A stretch of DNA of 64,000 nt from Prevotella sp. (GCA_022779305.1 JALFSW010000066.1:20398-84397); one strand, 5' to 3'. Shown: positions 51,279-60,918, counted from the stretch's first letter. Notes: a model not told the origin generated them from the sequence alone. Made by a program: numbers and translations.

Positions 51279-52589
51279 TTATTTCAATTCCTCGACGAGT
51301 GTATTGAGTCCCTTAATCTTCTCACCTTTTGTCAAGCGCAACACTTGCTGCACCTTCCGTCTTGCTATGGCTACATAGGTGAAGCGTTCGGTAATGTCGA
51401 TACGCCCAATGTCGTTGGCTTTCAGTTCTCCTTTTTTACAGAGAAAGCCAACGATGTCACCCTTCGACAATTTGTCTTTCTTACCTTTACCTATATATAA
51501 TGTAGCCATGCGGGGAGAGGGTACAGCGGGGAGAGCTTCGGGCAATGCGTAGGCTTCGACTCTGCGCTGGATTGATTCAGGGATGCGCTCCTCGGGGGAA
51601 AGGAGGAAGAAGGTGGCACCAGCTTTGTCCCATCTTGCCGTGCGACCAATACGATGGGTGTAGTCCTCAACGGTTTCAGGAAGATGATAATGAATGATGT
51701 TTTCAACATTTGGAATATCTAATCCTCGTGAACCTAAGTTGGTGCTGATGAGTATATTAGCCGACCCATTGGCGAAACGATAAATAGCTGCTTCACGTGC
51801 TTTTTGGTCTAACCCGCCATGATAAACACTTATACCGAAGCCCCGTTCTTTAAGGAAATCTGCCACACGCTTCACTGCATCGCGGTAATTGAGAAAAACG
51901 ATACTACTCGCATCACCCAAACAAAGCAAAAGTTGATAAAGCATATCGAGTTTGTCTTTCGTTGGACTTTTGAGCGTGAAATATTCAATGCGATCTTGGG
52001 GCTGATTGGTGGACGCAGTGTAATCTATTTTCTTCACATTCGTGAGACGAACAAAACGTGGAATACTGTCTAACTCGGTGGCAGAAAGGAGTATGCGTCT
52101 TTCAACGGATGGCAATTTAGTAATAACGTCTTCCATTTCTCGTTGGAAACCCATTTCTAAACATTTGTCGAACTCATCAATAACGAGCCACTTCACCACC
52201 CCCGCGAAGAAGTTTTGCTTGTCTAAATGATCGTTCAAGCGACCAGGTGTAGCGAAGACGATTTGTGGTTTTTCATCGCGCAAAGCTCTGTGTTCGTCCA
52301 TTGTGGGGCGTCCGCCATAGAGTGACATAGTCCGCACACCTGCTTTCATGGTTTTCACCACTTCGGCAGATTGCTGTGCTAGTTCCCTACTGGGCACCAA
52401 AACCACTGCCTGCACCGCATCGCTGTCCGTACGGAGGGTTTGGACAAGTGGGAGGAGATATGCCAAGGTCTTCCCCGTACCCGTGGGCGACAAGATGACC
52501 ACATCTTTCTGATTACCGTTAATGGCAGCCGAGGCAGCTTCCTGCATTGAATTGAGCTTGATTTTCAAGCGTTTGAGAATTTCGTTCAT
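51279..52589 (-). CDS. DEAD-box RNA helicase with DbpA-type RNA-binding domain
   Basis: 436 aa. Walker A SPTGTGKT, motif Ib TPGRLNDHL, motif II VIDEFDK (DEFD in place of DEAD), motif III SAT, and motif VI HRIGRTAR. The C-terminal ~75 residues (KGDIVGFLCKKGELKANDIG ... TYVAIARRKV) form a DbpA/CsdA RRM-like domain. DbpA proteins act in 50S ribosome assembly; the DEFD variant is unusual but keeps the metal-binding Asp-Glu. It is followed on the operon's upstream side by a TPR gene with a 3-bp gap. Confidence 0.9.
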   Translation of the reverse strand: MNEILKRLKIKLNSMQEAASAAINGNQKDVVILSPTGTGKTLAYLLPLVQTLRTDSDAVQAVVLVPSRELAQQSAEVVKTMKAGVRTMSLYGGRPTMDEHRALRDEKPQIVFATPGRLNDHLDKQNFFAGVVKWLVIDEFDKCLEMGFQREMEDVITKLPSVERRILLSATELDSIPRFVRLTNVKKIDYTASTNQPQDRIEYFTLKSPTKDKLDMLYQLLLCLGDASSIVFLNYRDAVKRVADFLKERGFGISVYHGGLDQKAREAAIYRFANGSANILISTNLGSRGLDIPNVENIIHYHLPETVEDYTHRIGRTARWDKAGATFFLLSPEERIPESIQRRVEAYALPEALPAVPSPRMATLYIGKGKKDKLSKGDIVGFLCKKGELKANDIGRIDITERFTYVAIARRKVQQVLRLTKGEKIKGLNTLVEELK

Positions 52590-52592
52590 ACG

Positions 52593-53783
52593 TTAGTTTT
52601 TCAGTTTGTCGATTGCATCAAATTCTTTTCCCATGTTCAGGTTAAGATAAATCGTATAAAGCGGGGCAAGCCACTTATCTTTTGCATCAGGCGCAAGTTC
52701 TCTGTAGCGTTCGAGATTGGGCAATGCTGCCTTATAAAGTTCGGTAATGTTCTTGCGCTTTGTCCGCCTTTGCGAGGAACGCTCAAATTCGATTGCTTGA
52801 TCGAAATACGCCAACCCCAAATTCAGATAGGCATAGGCGTTGTCGGGTGAGACTTCTAAAATCTGTTTAGAGAGATCAATACACTCATCATATCGCCCCA
52901 AATTGAGCAACACAGTTGCTTTGGTTTGCTGAAAGAGAATGCTCGTTGAGTCGGCTGCCAACGCCTTGTCGCACACCACAAGTGCTTCGGGATAAAGATT
53001 GTGTTGCGAATAATACTCCACCAATCGGGGGAAGAAGAATGCAAAATTGGGATATTCCTCAAAGCCTCGTTGCAGGGCTTCCACATAACCGAGCGTATCT
53101 CCTCGCATGAGAAAGGCTTCCGCCTCATATTGCCGAAGAAAATTGAGCATCGAATTGTCACGTTCAGCCAATCGGATGTGCTTCATAATGAGATCAGGCT
53201 TTTCGAGTTTATAACCACAATAGGTTGCCCAATAGGCAGCGTGGGGCATCAGCGCATCGTTTTTTACATAATCCTGTTTGGCAAAGAGTGGATAATGGTT
53301 GCTCTCGATGTAGGTATCGAAATAGGTGAATGCCGCAGCATAGTCGTTTTTGTGCATCAAGAAAACCCCACCATTGAAAAGATTTGGACGAATGGAATGC
53401 AAGAAATGGGCGTTTCGCTCACGATATTTCAGGGACGCATCGGGCGACGACGAAAGGCGCACCTCCACAGAATCAAATGCCGACATGGTTTCATAAAGTC
53501 GTTTAGTAACGGCAAAAAAGGCAGCCGTGTCGGCTTTTTCTTTGAGATAGAGCTTTTCGTTTGCCTTGGCATATTGTCTTTCCAGCGATTGCGCCAGTAA
53601 CAGCCATATCTTGATGTTATCCCGATTGGCTGAATCTTTGAGCAAACCTCGCATGCTTTGTTCGGCTATATGGAGGTCTTTCCCGGTTTTGATTTGATCC
53701 CGGGCAGCTGCCATTTGCTTCTTTTGGGCAAAGAGCAAAGAAGGCAGTGTGAGGACAACGAAAAGTAGGAATATCTTTTTCAA
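52593..53783 (-). CDS. secreted TPR protein 3
   Basis: 396 aa. Signal peptide (IFLLFVVLTLPSLLFAQ), then tetratricopeptide-like helices (e.g. NAYAYLNLGLAYFDQAIEFE). It shares with the two upstream genes a block like LRPNLFNGGVFL and a C-terminal WLAPLYTIYLNL. It begins 5 bp after TPR protein 2 and ends 3 bp before the helicase, so all four genes are tightly packed. Role unknown; periplasmic scaffolding is a guess. Confidence 0.85.
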   Translation of the reverse strand: MKKIFLLFVVLTLPSLLFAQKKQMAAARDQIKTGKDLHIAEQSMRGLLKDSANRDNIKIWLLLAQSLERQYAKANEKLYLKEKADTAAFFAVTKRLYETMSAFDSVEVRLSSSPDASLKYRERNAHFLHSIRPNLFNGGVFLMHKNDYAAAFTYFDTYIESNHYPLFAKQDYVKNDALMPHAAYWATYCGYKLEKPDLIMKHIRLAERDNSMLNFLRQYEAEAFLMRGDTLGYVEALQRGFEEYPNFAFFFPRLVEYYSQHNLYPEALVVCDKALAADSTSILFQQTKATVLLNLGRYDECIDLSKQILEVSPDNAYAYLNLGLAYFDQAIEFERSSQRRTKRKNITELYKAALPNLERYRELAPDAKDKWLAPLYTIYLNLNMGKEFDAIDKLKN

Positions 53784-53788
53784 AACGT

Positions 53789-54898
53789 TTATTTAAAATT
53801 TGAAACCAATGGTTCGAGTTCTGCTGCTTTGATGTCGTCTTTAAGAATGGTGTAGACCATATAAAGCGGACGCAACCAATCTACCCTCTTGCGGTGTGGA
53901 TCTTTTGCTCTGACACGCTCAAGATAGTTTCTTGCTTGAGCAAAGACACTTTTATAAGCATCAGACGAGGCAGCTTCGTTTTTCTCCTGTTGAGCAATGA
54001 AGACTTTGTAAAGCTCAACACCCTTCATATTCAGACACACCCCGATGTTAAAAGCAACGGGAACAGACGTTGGGTCGATTTCGTCTGCCGTTTGATAGGC
54101 TTCAAGGGCTTCGTCCCAGCGTTTTGCTCGCATCGCAATCTCTCCTTTTAAAATCCACGGTATAGGCGATTGGTGTCCCTCTTCCAGCTCACGATCAACG
54201 AAGTTTTCTAAATTGAATTTGGCAGTGGGCTTTTGATAGAACCTCATTATCCAAGAGAAGTAGGTGTCATTGGTTGGCTCGGTTTCGTAAAGTTTTCTTA
54301 AAACAGCTAAATATTTTAAAGAGTCGTCCTCGTTTGCCATCTGTGCATACATACATTCTGCTTTTATTTCTGCGGCTTCTAATGCGGTTTCATCATATTG
54401 TAGTGCCATATTGGCATATTCGTCTGCCTTTGCATAACTGCGCTGTGCGAAGTGATAGTAGGCGAGATAATAGGCTGCTAGTCCGCTTTCATCGGGTAGA
54501 TCGCTGACGAGCAAGTTTTTACGGTGCGAAAGATATAAATCCAAGGCTTGCATTCCTTCCTCACGATAAGCAGATTGCTTCGATAGATAGATGCCAGCAT
54601 CAATCAATCGAGGATACAACTTTGTGATGCGCTGAAGATTTTCACGCAAGAATTGGGGTTTGATTTTACCTTTTTTATTAGGCTGCGTGTCTATGTCGTT
54701 ACTTTCAAAGGAGGCTTTCACGCTTGCAATGATGTTGCGATAGAGCTGAAGAGAATCTTTGCCTTTGAATTGTTCCACACGTTTATAAGTTGCAGCGGCT
54801 CGTTGGTGGAGCGTTTCTGCGGTCTTGTCTGCGGTCTGTGCATAGGAGGACGGGACAAGCACAATGATCAAACAAACGATTAAAAAAAATCTTATCAT
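53789..54898 (-). CDS. secreted TPR protein 2
   Basis: 369 aa from the chosen ATG at 54898, which gives a normal signal peptide (MIRFFLIVCLIIVLVPSSYAQ); an in-frame ATG at 54937 would add 13 basic residues. TPR helices follow (GLAAYYLAYYHFAQRSYAKA; VAFNIGVCLNMKGVELYK). Related by layout to the neighbours on both sides, with RLIDAGIYLSKQ matching their GGIF/GGVF block and VDWLRPLYMVY near the end. Confidence 0.85.
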   Translation of the reverse strand: MIRFFLIVCLIIVLVPSSYAQTADKTAETLHQRAAATYKRVEQFKGKDSLQLYRNIIASVKASFESNDIDTQPNKKGKIKPQFLRENLQRITKLYPRLIDAGIYLSKQSAYREEGMQALDLYLSHRKNLLVSDLPDESGLAAYYLAYYHFAQRSYAKADEYANMALQYDETALEAAEIKAECMYAQMANEDDSLKYLAVLRKLYETEPTNDTYFSWIMRFYQKPTAKFNLENFVDRELEEGHQSPIPWILKGEIAMRAKRWDEALEAYQTADEIDPTSVPVAFNIGVCLNMKGVELYKVFIAQQEKNEAASSDAYKSVFAQARNYLERVRAKDPHRKRVDWLRPLYMVYTILKDDIKAAELEPLVSNFK

Positions 54899-54972
54899 CC
54901 TGTAAATCAATAAAAATGGTTTCCTTTTCTTGGGCAAAAAGTAGCCTACAAGAAAGGGAAACCACTTGAAAA

Positions 54973-56235
54973 TTAGTTATTCACACCTGCGTCGGCAGCT
55001 GCAGCAAGCGTTTCAGGAGCTTGCGAACCTTTCACGAAGTAGTAGCAACCATAGAGCGGATAAGCCCATGTAGCTTTGTGTTCCTTCATCACATCCATTT
55101 TTTTTGCCTTCTCAAGGTAAGAAATGGCTTCATTGTAGATATTGTTGAACTGCTCACGTGCAGCTGGTGTCAATACACCTTTCACTTCGCCGACACGGTC
55201 TTGCGCCTTGTAGAAGAGACATTGACCAATTGATGCATTGATGGCAATGCTTGCAGCATCGTCTGCTGCCAAAGGAAGTGCTTTTTTCAAACAATCGGCT
55301 GCACTATCGTAGTTCTTCTTCTGACTTTCATATTGGCTTTTCAATATCAATGCACCGTAGCTATTAGGGTTCTTAGCCAACTGATCATTGATAAGTTTTT
55401 CTGCCTTATCTTGCATGCCGAGCGAACTGTAGCATGATGAAAGCGTAGAAAGCACTGCTTCGTTGTTAGGATCTTTTACCATTACGCCTTCCAACTTTTC
55501 AACGTATGCCAGTGAATCTTGGCGGTTTTTGAGTTGTGCTCCTAAAATAGCGAGTTGGAATTGTTGTGCTTCTTTTGCACGTTCAGGACTCTTCAATGCG
55601 TATTCTACATACTTCTCTGCCTTTGCATAGTCTTTGTTTTGGAAGGCATAGTAGGTTGCGAAGTAGGCGATTTCACCCAAATTGGTGTCTTCTCCTTTTT
55701 CCACCTTTGCGAAAGCTGGATCAGTTGCAGTATCAACGTAGCGTGAAAGATACTTATATGCCAACGCATCGTTCTTTGCTGTTTGATAGAAAATACCGCC
55801 ATTGATGAGATAAGGACGGAGAGTGTACAACTGACTTGCAAGACCAGCATACTTTGGTTTCACCTTTCCTTTTTCGTTAGGTTCATTATCATACTTGATG
55901 GCTTCCGTACCAGCGTCGAACGCAGCACCGAGTGCTTCATAAAGTCCGGCTTCATCCACCTGTTTGTTGCCCTGTCCACCCATTTGTTTTTGGGTTTCGT
56001 TCTCAATCTGTACTGCTTGTTCGGCATTCACTTTCTTCATTGCGAGTTCAAACAGTTTGTTGTAGGCCTTTGCTTTTTCTGCACTGTTTGCCAATTGCGA
56101 CAAACCTGAATTGAGTAATTGCGATGCTTCAGCATAGGTTCTTGCCTTCAAAATAGCTTTCAACGCTTCGCTGTCGCCTGCAAATGCAGCCGATGTACCT
56201 AGTAACATCAAGGCTGCAAACATCATTTTTTTCAT
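54973..56235 (-). CDS. secreted TPR protein 1
   Basis: 420 aa from ATG 56235 (signal peptide MKKMMFAALMLLGTSAAFAG); an upstream ATG at 56280 is not needed. TPR helices include EIAYFATYYAFQNKDYAKAE and NPNSYGALILKSQYESQKKN; the YLINGGIFYQ block and ATWAYPLYGCYYF end are shared with the next two genes. It is the first gene after gyrA (108 bp). Three related genes in a row point to tandem duplication. Confidence 0.87.
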   Translation of the reverse strand: MKKMMFAALMLLGTSAAFAGDSEALKAILKARTYAEASQLLNSGLSQLANSAEKAKAYNKLFELAMKKVNAEQAVQIENETQKQMGGQGNKQVDEAGLYEALGAAFDAGTEAIKYDNEPNEKGKVKPKYAGLASQLYTLRPYLINGGIFYQTAKNDALAYKYLSRYVDTATDPAFAKVEKGEDTNLGEIAYFATYYAFQNKDYAKAEKYVEYALKSPERAKEAQQFQLAILGAQLKNRQDSLAYVEKLEGVMVKDPNNEAVLSTLSSCYSSLGMQDKAEKLINDQLAKNPNSYGALILKSQYESQKKNYDSAADCLKKALPLAADDAASIAINASIGQCLFYKAQDRVGEVKGVLTPAAREQFNNIYNEAISYLEKAKKMDVMKEHKATWAYPLYGCYYFVKGSQAPETLAAAADAGVNN

Positions 56236-56343
56236 ATTTATTGCTTTAAAAGGTTTATTTCTTAATTGTTTGCTTATCAATTATCCCTAGCAAGCATCGT
56301 AGAACTAGTCTTACTATGCTAATATAGAGTAACTTCTTCAATA

Positions 56344-58866
56344 TTAATTCGTTTCTTCGCTCACTTCGTCTTGGGTTTCTTGTTCGTCTTCTTGGGTTGG
56401 ATATTCCGATTTCGCCACCTTACATACTGATGCGATAACATCGTTTTTCTTTGCTAGATTAATCAGCCGAACGCCTTGCGTAGCACGTCCCATCACCCGA
56501 CATTCTGAAACCGCCATGCGAATGACGATGCCACTCTTGTTAATGATCATCAAGTCATTGTCGTCTGTTACGTTCTTGATTGCCACCAACTTACCTGTCT
56601 TCTCCGTGATATTAAGTGTCTTCACACCCTTTCCTCCACGACTTGTCAGTCGATAATCTGCTACAACAGATCGTTTTCCATATCCTTCTTCGGAAACCAC
56701 CAACACCGTTTCGCTTTCAGGGTCATTCACGACTATCATTCCGACTACCTCGTCTTCACCGTCATCGTCTAATCGCATTCCACGAACACCCGTTGAAACA
56801 CGTCCCATGGTGCGAATATCTTCTTCGTGAAAACGACACGCACGACCATTCTTGTCGGCAATGATGATTTCATTCTTACCATTGGTGAGTCTTACGTCTA
56901 CCACTTCGTCGCCTTCATTGATATTGATGGCTATCACACCATTGGTGCGAGGACGCGAATAGGCACGGAGCGATGTTTTCTTCACCAATCCTCGTTTCGT
57001 AACGAAGACCACATTGTGACTATCAATGAACGCATCGTCTTCCAAACCACGGATGCGCAAGAAAGCATTCACACTGTCGTCTGGGTCGAGTGCAAGCATA
57101 TTCTGAATGGCTCGACCTTTCGACGTTTTATCGCCTTCGGGTATATCATAACACTTCATCCAGAAACAACGCCCCTTGCGTGTAAAGAAGAGCATCGTCT
57201 GGTGCATCGTTGCCGGATAGATGAACTCCGTAAAGTCCTTATCTCGGGTTCGTGCACCCTTCGATCCAACTCCCCCGCGCGCCTGTTCTTTAAAGTCAGA
57301 AAGCGGGGTTCGCTTGATATAGCCCAAGTGGCTGATGGTGATCACCACTGGATCGTTTGGATAGAAATCTTCAGCATTGAATTCGTGTTCGTCCGGAATA
57401 ATTTCCGTGCGACGAGCATCGCCATATTTCTCTTTGACTTCCAAGAGTTCTGCCTTCATCACTTCTTTGCAGCGTTCAGGATTGTCGAGAATTTCTTGCA
57501 AATCTTTTATCGTTTCCATGAGGAGGTTATATTCTTCGTGGAGCTGATCCATACGCAGACCCGTGAGTTGTGACAAACGCATGTCTACGATAGCTTTCGA
57601 TTGCAATTCGTCCAATTCAAAACGTGCTTCCAAACTGCGTTGTGCATCGGCTGGCGTTTTGCTGGCACGGATGATGCGCACCACCTCATCAATATTGTCG
57701 CAAGCAATGATGAGGCCTTCGAGAATGTGTGCACGTTCTTTGGCTTTTTTCAGATCGAACTGTGTGCGACGAATGGTTACATCGTGGCGATGCTCAATGA
57801 AGTATTTGATACATTCTTTGAGGTTCAACAAGCGAGGACGACCGTTCACCAACGCAATGCAATTAACAGAGAATGAACTCTGCAATGCGGTCATTTTAAA
57901 GAGCTTATTGAGAATGATGTTGGCATTGGCATCGCGCTTCACATCTACAACGATGCGCATACCTTGCCGACCTGTTTCGTCATTGACGTTTGAAATGCCT
58001 TCCAATCTGCCTTCTTTCACCAAGTCGGCAATATACTCGATAAGCTGCTGTTTATTAACGCCGTACGGAATTTCGGTTACCACGATTTTGTCGTGCTGTT
58101 CGCCACTTTCGATTTCAGCTTTCGCACGCATCACCACACGCCCACGCCCCGTCATGTAGGCATCCTTTACACCCTGAAGGCCATAAATGTAAGCACCAGT
58201 TGGGAAGTCAGGCGCAGGAATGTATTCCATCAACGCCTCCACATCAATATCAGGATTGTCGATATACGCACAACAACCTTCGAGGACTTCGCTCAAATTG
58301 TGGGTCGGCATATTGGTTGCCATACCCACGGCAATACCATTTCCGCCATTGATGAGCAGATTTGGAATCTTCGTAGGCATTACGGATGGTTCTTTGAGCG
58401 TGTCATCGAAGTTGTTCACCATATCAATGGTTTCTTTTTCGATGTCGTCCATCACCAGCTCGCCTAACTTTGCGAGGCGACACTCGGTGTAACGCATGGC
58501 AGCTGGCGAGTCGCCATCCATCGAACCGAAGTTACCTTGTCCGTCTACAAGTTTGTAGCGCATGTTCCAGTCCTGTCCCATGCGCACCAATGCGCCATAG
58601 ACCGATGAGTCGCCATGTGGGTGATACTTACCCAGCACGTCGCCCACTACGCGAGCACACTTCTTATAGGGTTGGTTGCTGAAGTTGCCCAGCCCGCGCA
58701 TACCATAGAGTATGCGGCGATGCACAGGTTTAAAACCATCGCGCACATCGGGGAGCGCACGTGCGACAATGACCGACATCGAATAGTCGATGTAGGAACT
58801 CTTCATCTCTTCCTCGATATTGACGGGCAATATGCGATCATGATCTATTGTTTGATTTTCATCCAT
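56344..58866 (-). CDS. gyrA: DNA gyrase subunit A
   Basis: 840 aa. Winged-helix domain with the quinolone region [19 protein letters not shown]; catalytic Tyr126 in AAMRYTE; tower domain; six C-terminal beta-pinwheel blades with the GyrA-box-like [10 protein letters not shown]. In the quinolone pocket, Ser87 aligns with E. coli Ser83, and Gly91 aligns with E. coli Asp87. The tail is acidic ([15 protein letters not shown]). The upstream 686-bp region holds a CTAG array and a palindrome triplet; no clear promoter was found. Confidence 0.97.
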   Translation of the reverse strand: MDENQTIDHDRILPVNIEEEMKSSYIDYSMSVIVARALPDVRDGFKPVHRRILYGMRGLGNFSNQPYKKCARVVGDVLGKYHPHGDSSVYGALVRMGQDWNMRYKLVDGQGNFGSMDGDSPAAMRYTECRLAKLGELVMDDIEKETIDMVNNFDDTLKEPSVMPTKIPNLLINGGNGIAVGMATNMPTHNLSEVLEGCCAYIDNPDIDVEALMEYIPAPDFPTGAYIYGLQGVKDAYMTGRGRVVMRAKAEIESGEQHDKIVVTEIPYGVNKQQLIEYIADLVKEGRLEGISNVNDETGRQGMRIVVDVKRDANANIILNKLFKMTALQSSFSVNCIALVNGRPRLLNLKECIKYFIEHRHDVTIRRTQFDLKKAKERAHILEGLIIACDNIDEVVRIIRASKTPADAQRSLEARFELDELQSKAIVDMRLSQLTGLRMDQLHEEYNLLMETIKDLQEILDNPERCKEVMKAELLEVKEKYGDARRTEIIPDEHEFNAEDFYPNDPVVITISHLGYIKRTPLSDFKEQARGGVGSKGARTRDKDFTEFIYPATMHQTMLFFTRKGRCFWMKCYDIPEGDKTSKGRAIQNMLALDPDDSVNAFLRIRGLEDDAFIDSHNVVFVTKRGLVKKTSLRAYSRPRTNGVIAININEGDEVVDVRLTNGKNEIIIADKNGRACRFHEEDIRTMGRVSTGVRGMRLDDDGEDEVVGMIVVNDPESETVLVVSEEGYGKRSVVADYRLTSRGGKGVKTLNITEKTGKLVAIKNVTDDNDLMIINKSGIVIRMAVSECRVMGRATQGVRLINLAKKNDVIASVCKVAKSEYPTQEDEQETQDEVSEETN

Positions 58867-58930
58867 TCTATGATCTGTTTATAATTTTTCTTTCTTTATT
58901 TATTAGAGAGAGAATTAGAAATTCCAGATT

Positions 58931-59108
58931 ACCTAGAATTTTCTATATAGTCCTAGGAACGCTAGGCTTTCTAGGTTATCCTAGAGTTCGTTTTCTCCAC
59001 TTCAAGCCCCGACTGTCCTAGGAACGCTAGATTTTTCTAGGTTATCCTAGGGCTCTAAATTTTCTTAGGTTTCCCATAGAAACGCTAGGCTGCCCTAGAT
59101 TACCTTAG
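58931..59108. repeat. helically phased CTAG array upstream of gyrA
   Basis: About ten CTAG tetramers and several one-base variants lie 9-10 bp apart (58933, 58953, 58962, 58971, 58981, then 59018, 59027, 59037, 59047, 59084, 59094). Two larger near-repeats start at 58951 and 59016 (TCCTAGGAACGCTAG, then TTTCTAGGTTATCCTAG) with a poorer third near 59073. Confidence 0.8.
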
Positions 59109-59406
59109 GATTCTTTGCTTGACCATTCGAGCATACCGCTGAAAACGCATTTTCGTCTTCTCTCCCTCTCCTCGCTCCAACTACGCTTATTTTCTAAAAA
59201 ATGGCTGAAAATGCCCTTTATTTTCGTTCTAAGCGCATTAGCGACTTTTTTAAGGTGTAAAAGTACGAAATAAAAATGGAAAAACGGCAGCAAAAATAAA
59301 AAAAGATGTAAAATTTCGATTTTCTCATAACTTTAACCCGCTTTTTAACGAAAAGAAACCACGTGCATTAGAAAACTTTTATATACATCTTTTATACTTA
59401 CTCCTT

Positions 59407-59465
59407 AACTGAAGCTCACTTGGTCGCTAACTGAGCCTCAATTAACGTGCAACTAAGGCTCAGTT
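59407..59465. repeat. 22-bp-phased GAGGCTCA palindrome triplet (locus C)
   Basis: Units start at 59407, 59429 and 59451 (AACTGAAGCTCACTT, AACTGAGCCTCAATT, AACTAAGGCTCAGTT), exactly 22 bp apart, beyond the 3' end of the MATE gene. Confidence 0.85.
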
Positions 59466-59484
59466 GAAAAACGAATAAGTAACA

Positions 59485-59519
59485 AAACACAAACATCTGA
59501 AAATCAAACATTTGTGTTT
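59485..59519 (-). terminator. probable terminator of MATE gene
   Basis: Stem AAACACAAA / TTTGTGTTT with a 17-nt loop; on the minus strand it is followed by GTTTTGTT. Moderately strong. Confidence 0.6.
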
Positions 59520-59552
59520 CTTCATTTTTATTCTTCACAGATTGATTTCTTG

Positions 59553-60905
59553 CTATTCCTGCATCTTTCCGAAGATGGGGCGAAGGCGAGTTTTCGTCCA
59601 ACCATATTGCAATGCACCCCGCAAAAAAAGAAACAAAAGAAAAGCTATCCATAGTGCATCGTTTCCTAACAGGGGAAACGCCACAAAATAGAACACAAAG
59701 AAAACCACCATTGCAAGAGCAGACGAAAGCAACATGCCATGCGTTTCCGTGATACCAATGAAAACTCCATCATAAATAAAGGCTGCCACACCTGCCACGG
59801 GAACGAGGTAGGCCCAAACAACATAAGGCTGTGCGGCAACAATGACGGCTTGATTGTCGGTTATCAGCTGTAAGAAAGGTATCCCACCAGCAATATACAT
59901 CACCGTGAAAATCACCACCATCACCCCACCGAAAACGAAAAGCCGCCCTACCATTTGGCGCAATTCTGCATAACTTGTTGCACCATAATATTTACCTGCC
60001 AACGCTTCACCAGCATAAGCAAACCCATCCATCACATAGGAAAAGAGCGTAAAGAGAGTCATTAGTAACGTATTGACAGCCAAAAGCATAGAACCCTGTT
60101 TAGCACCTGCTCGAGTAAAAAAAAGATTAACGCCAATCAAACAAAGCGTGCGCAAAAAGATGTCGCGATTGACCACAAAAAAACGTTGCCACGCACGACC
60201 ATTTGTAAGTATCGAACGAAAAAGTTGCCGCAAACTTGCTGTCAAAACATCAGCAGGAAAAAACGTATACGTGCGCAACTTCTTGCGCAAAACCAATAAT
60301 CCAACGATAAAACCAGCCCACTGAGCAATGAGCGTTCCCGCTGCCACCCCTTCAATGCCCCACTCCATCTTGAACACAAAGAAAAGCGAGGCAAGGATGT
60401 TCACAAGGTTTTGCAGAATGGCGATAAACATGGGCAAACGAGTGTTCTGCATACCGATGAACCAGCCCGACAGACCATAAAGTCCGAGCATGGCAGGAGC
60501 TCCCCAAATGGCGATGCGGAAGTAGGCAGCTACAAAAGGTAATGCCGTTTCGGGCGTGTGCATTGCTCTAAACATCATCCACGCCAATCCACTTTGAGAT
60601 ACTAAAAAAACGATGCCCATTCCACAGCCCAGCATCAGAGCCCGAAAGAGCGTGCGAAGTGTTTCATCCCAATCACCAGCACCATAGGCTTGCGAGGTCA
60701 TGCCGCTTGTTCCCATCCGAAGAAATCCCAGCACCCAATACATGACATTGAATATCATTGTTGCAATGGCAATCGCTCCAATGTGGTTTTCGTCTCCGAT
60801 ATGTCCCACGATAGCTAAATCTGCAAGCCCAAGCAGCGGAATGGTGATATTGGTGATTATCGAAGGTATCGCTAAAGCCAATATTTCGTTGTATCCTTGT
60901 TTCAT
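59553..60905 (-). CDS. MATE family efflux transporter
   Basis: 450 aa with about 12 membrane helices; cation-coupled multidrug exporter family (DinF/NorM type). Typical blocks are ALAIPSIITNITIPLLGLAD, VGHIG, GTSGMTSQAYGAGD and, in the second half, ALAGKYYGA. The start is ATG 60903-60905: the -7 box at 60911-60918 ends 5 nt upstream, so the mRNA should be leaderless or nearly so. An in-frame ATG at 60941 lies upstream of the promoter and is rejected. Confidence 0.92.
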   Translation of the reverse strand: MKQGYNEILALAIPSIITNITIPLLGLADLAIVGHIGDENHIGAIAIATMIFNVMYWVLGFLRMGTSGMTSQAYGAGDWDETLRTLFRALMLGCGMGIVFLVSQSGLAWMMFRAMHTPETALPFVAAYFRIAIWGAPAMLGLYGLSGWFIGMQNTRLPMFIAILQNLVNILASLFFVFKMEWGIEGVAAGTLIAQWAGFIVGLLVLRKKLRTYTFFPADVLTASLRQLFRSILTNGRAWQRFFVVNRDIFLRTLCLIGVNLFFTRAGAKQGSMLLAVNTLLMTLFTLFSYVMDGFAYAGEALAGKYYGATSYAELRQMVGRLFVFGGVMVVIFTVMYIAGGIPFLQLITDNQAVIVAAQPYVVWAYLVPVAGVAAFIYDGVFIGITETHGMLLSSALAMVVFFVFYFVAFPLLGNDALWIAFLLFLFLRGALQYGWTKTRLRPIFGKMQE

Positions 60906-60910
60906 GGGTG

Positions 60911-60918
60911 CAAAAGTA
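60911..60918 (-). promoter_or_regulatory. -7 box of MATE gene, near-leaderless
   Basis: TACTTTTG on the minus strand, 5 nt before the ATG at 60905. Confidence 0.65.

Larger units (their letters stand above)
58867..59552. other. gyrA upstream gap
   Basis: 686 bp without a convincing gene. From the gyrA side it holds the CTAG array (58931-59108), A/T-rich sequence with a weak -7-like TACTTTTA near 59255, the palindrome triplet (59407-59465) and the terminator of the MATE gene (59485-59519). A 62-codon frame at 59105-59293 looks non-protein-like. Confidence 0.7.

Noticed and set aside
59105..59293. 62-codon minus-strand frame upstream of gyrA
   Set aside because: Composition is poor (Arg/Lys/Phe/Ser runs), it overlaps the CTAG array and has no promoter; treated as non-coding.
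36303..59465. GAGGCTCA triplets as a CRISPR array
   Set aside because: Units are only 15 bp, spacers 7 bp, and only three units per locus; no cas genes.
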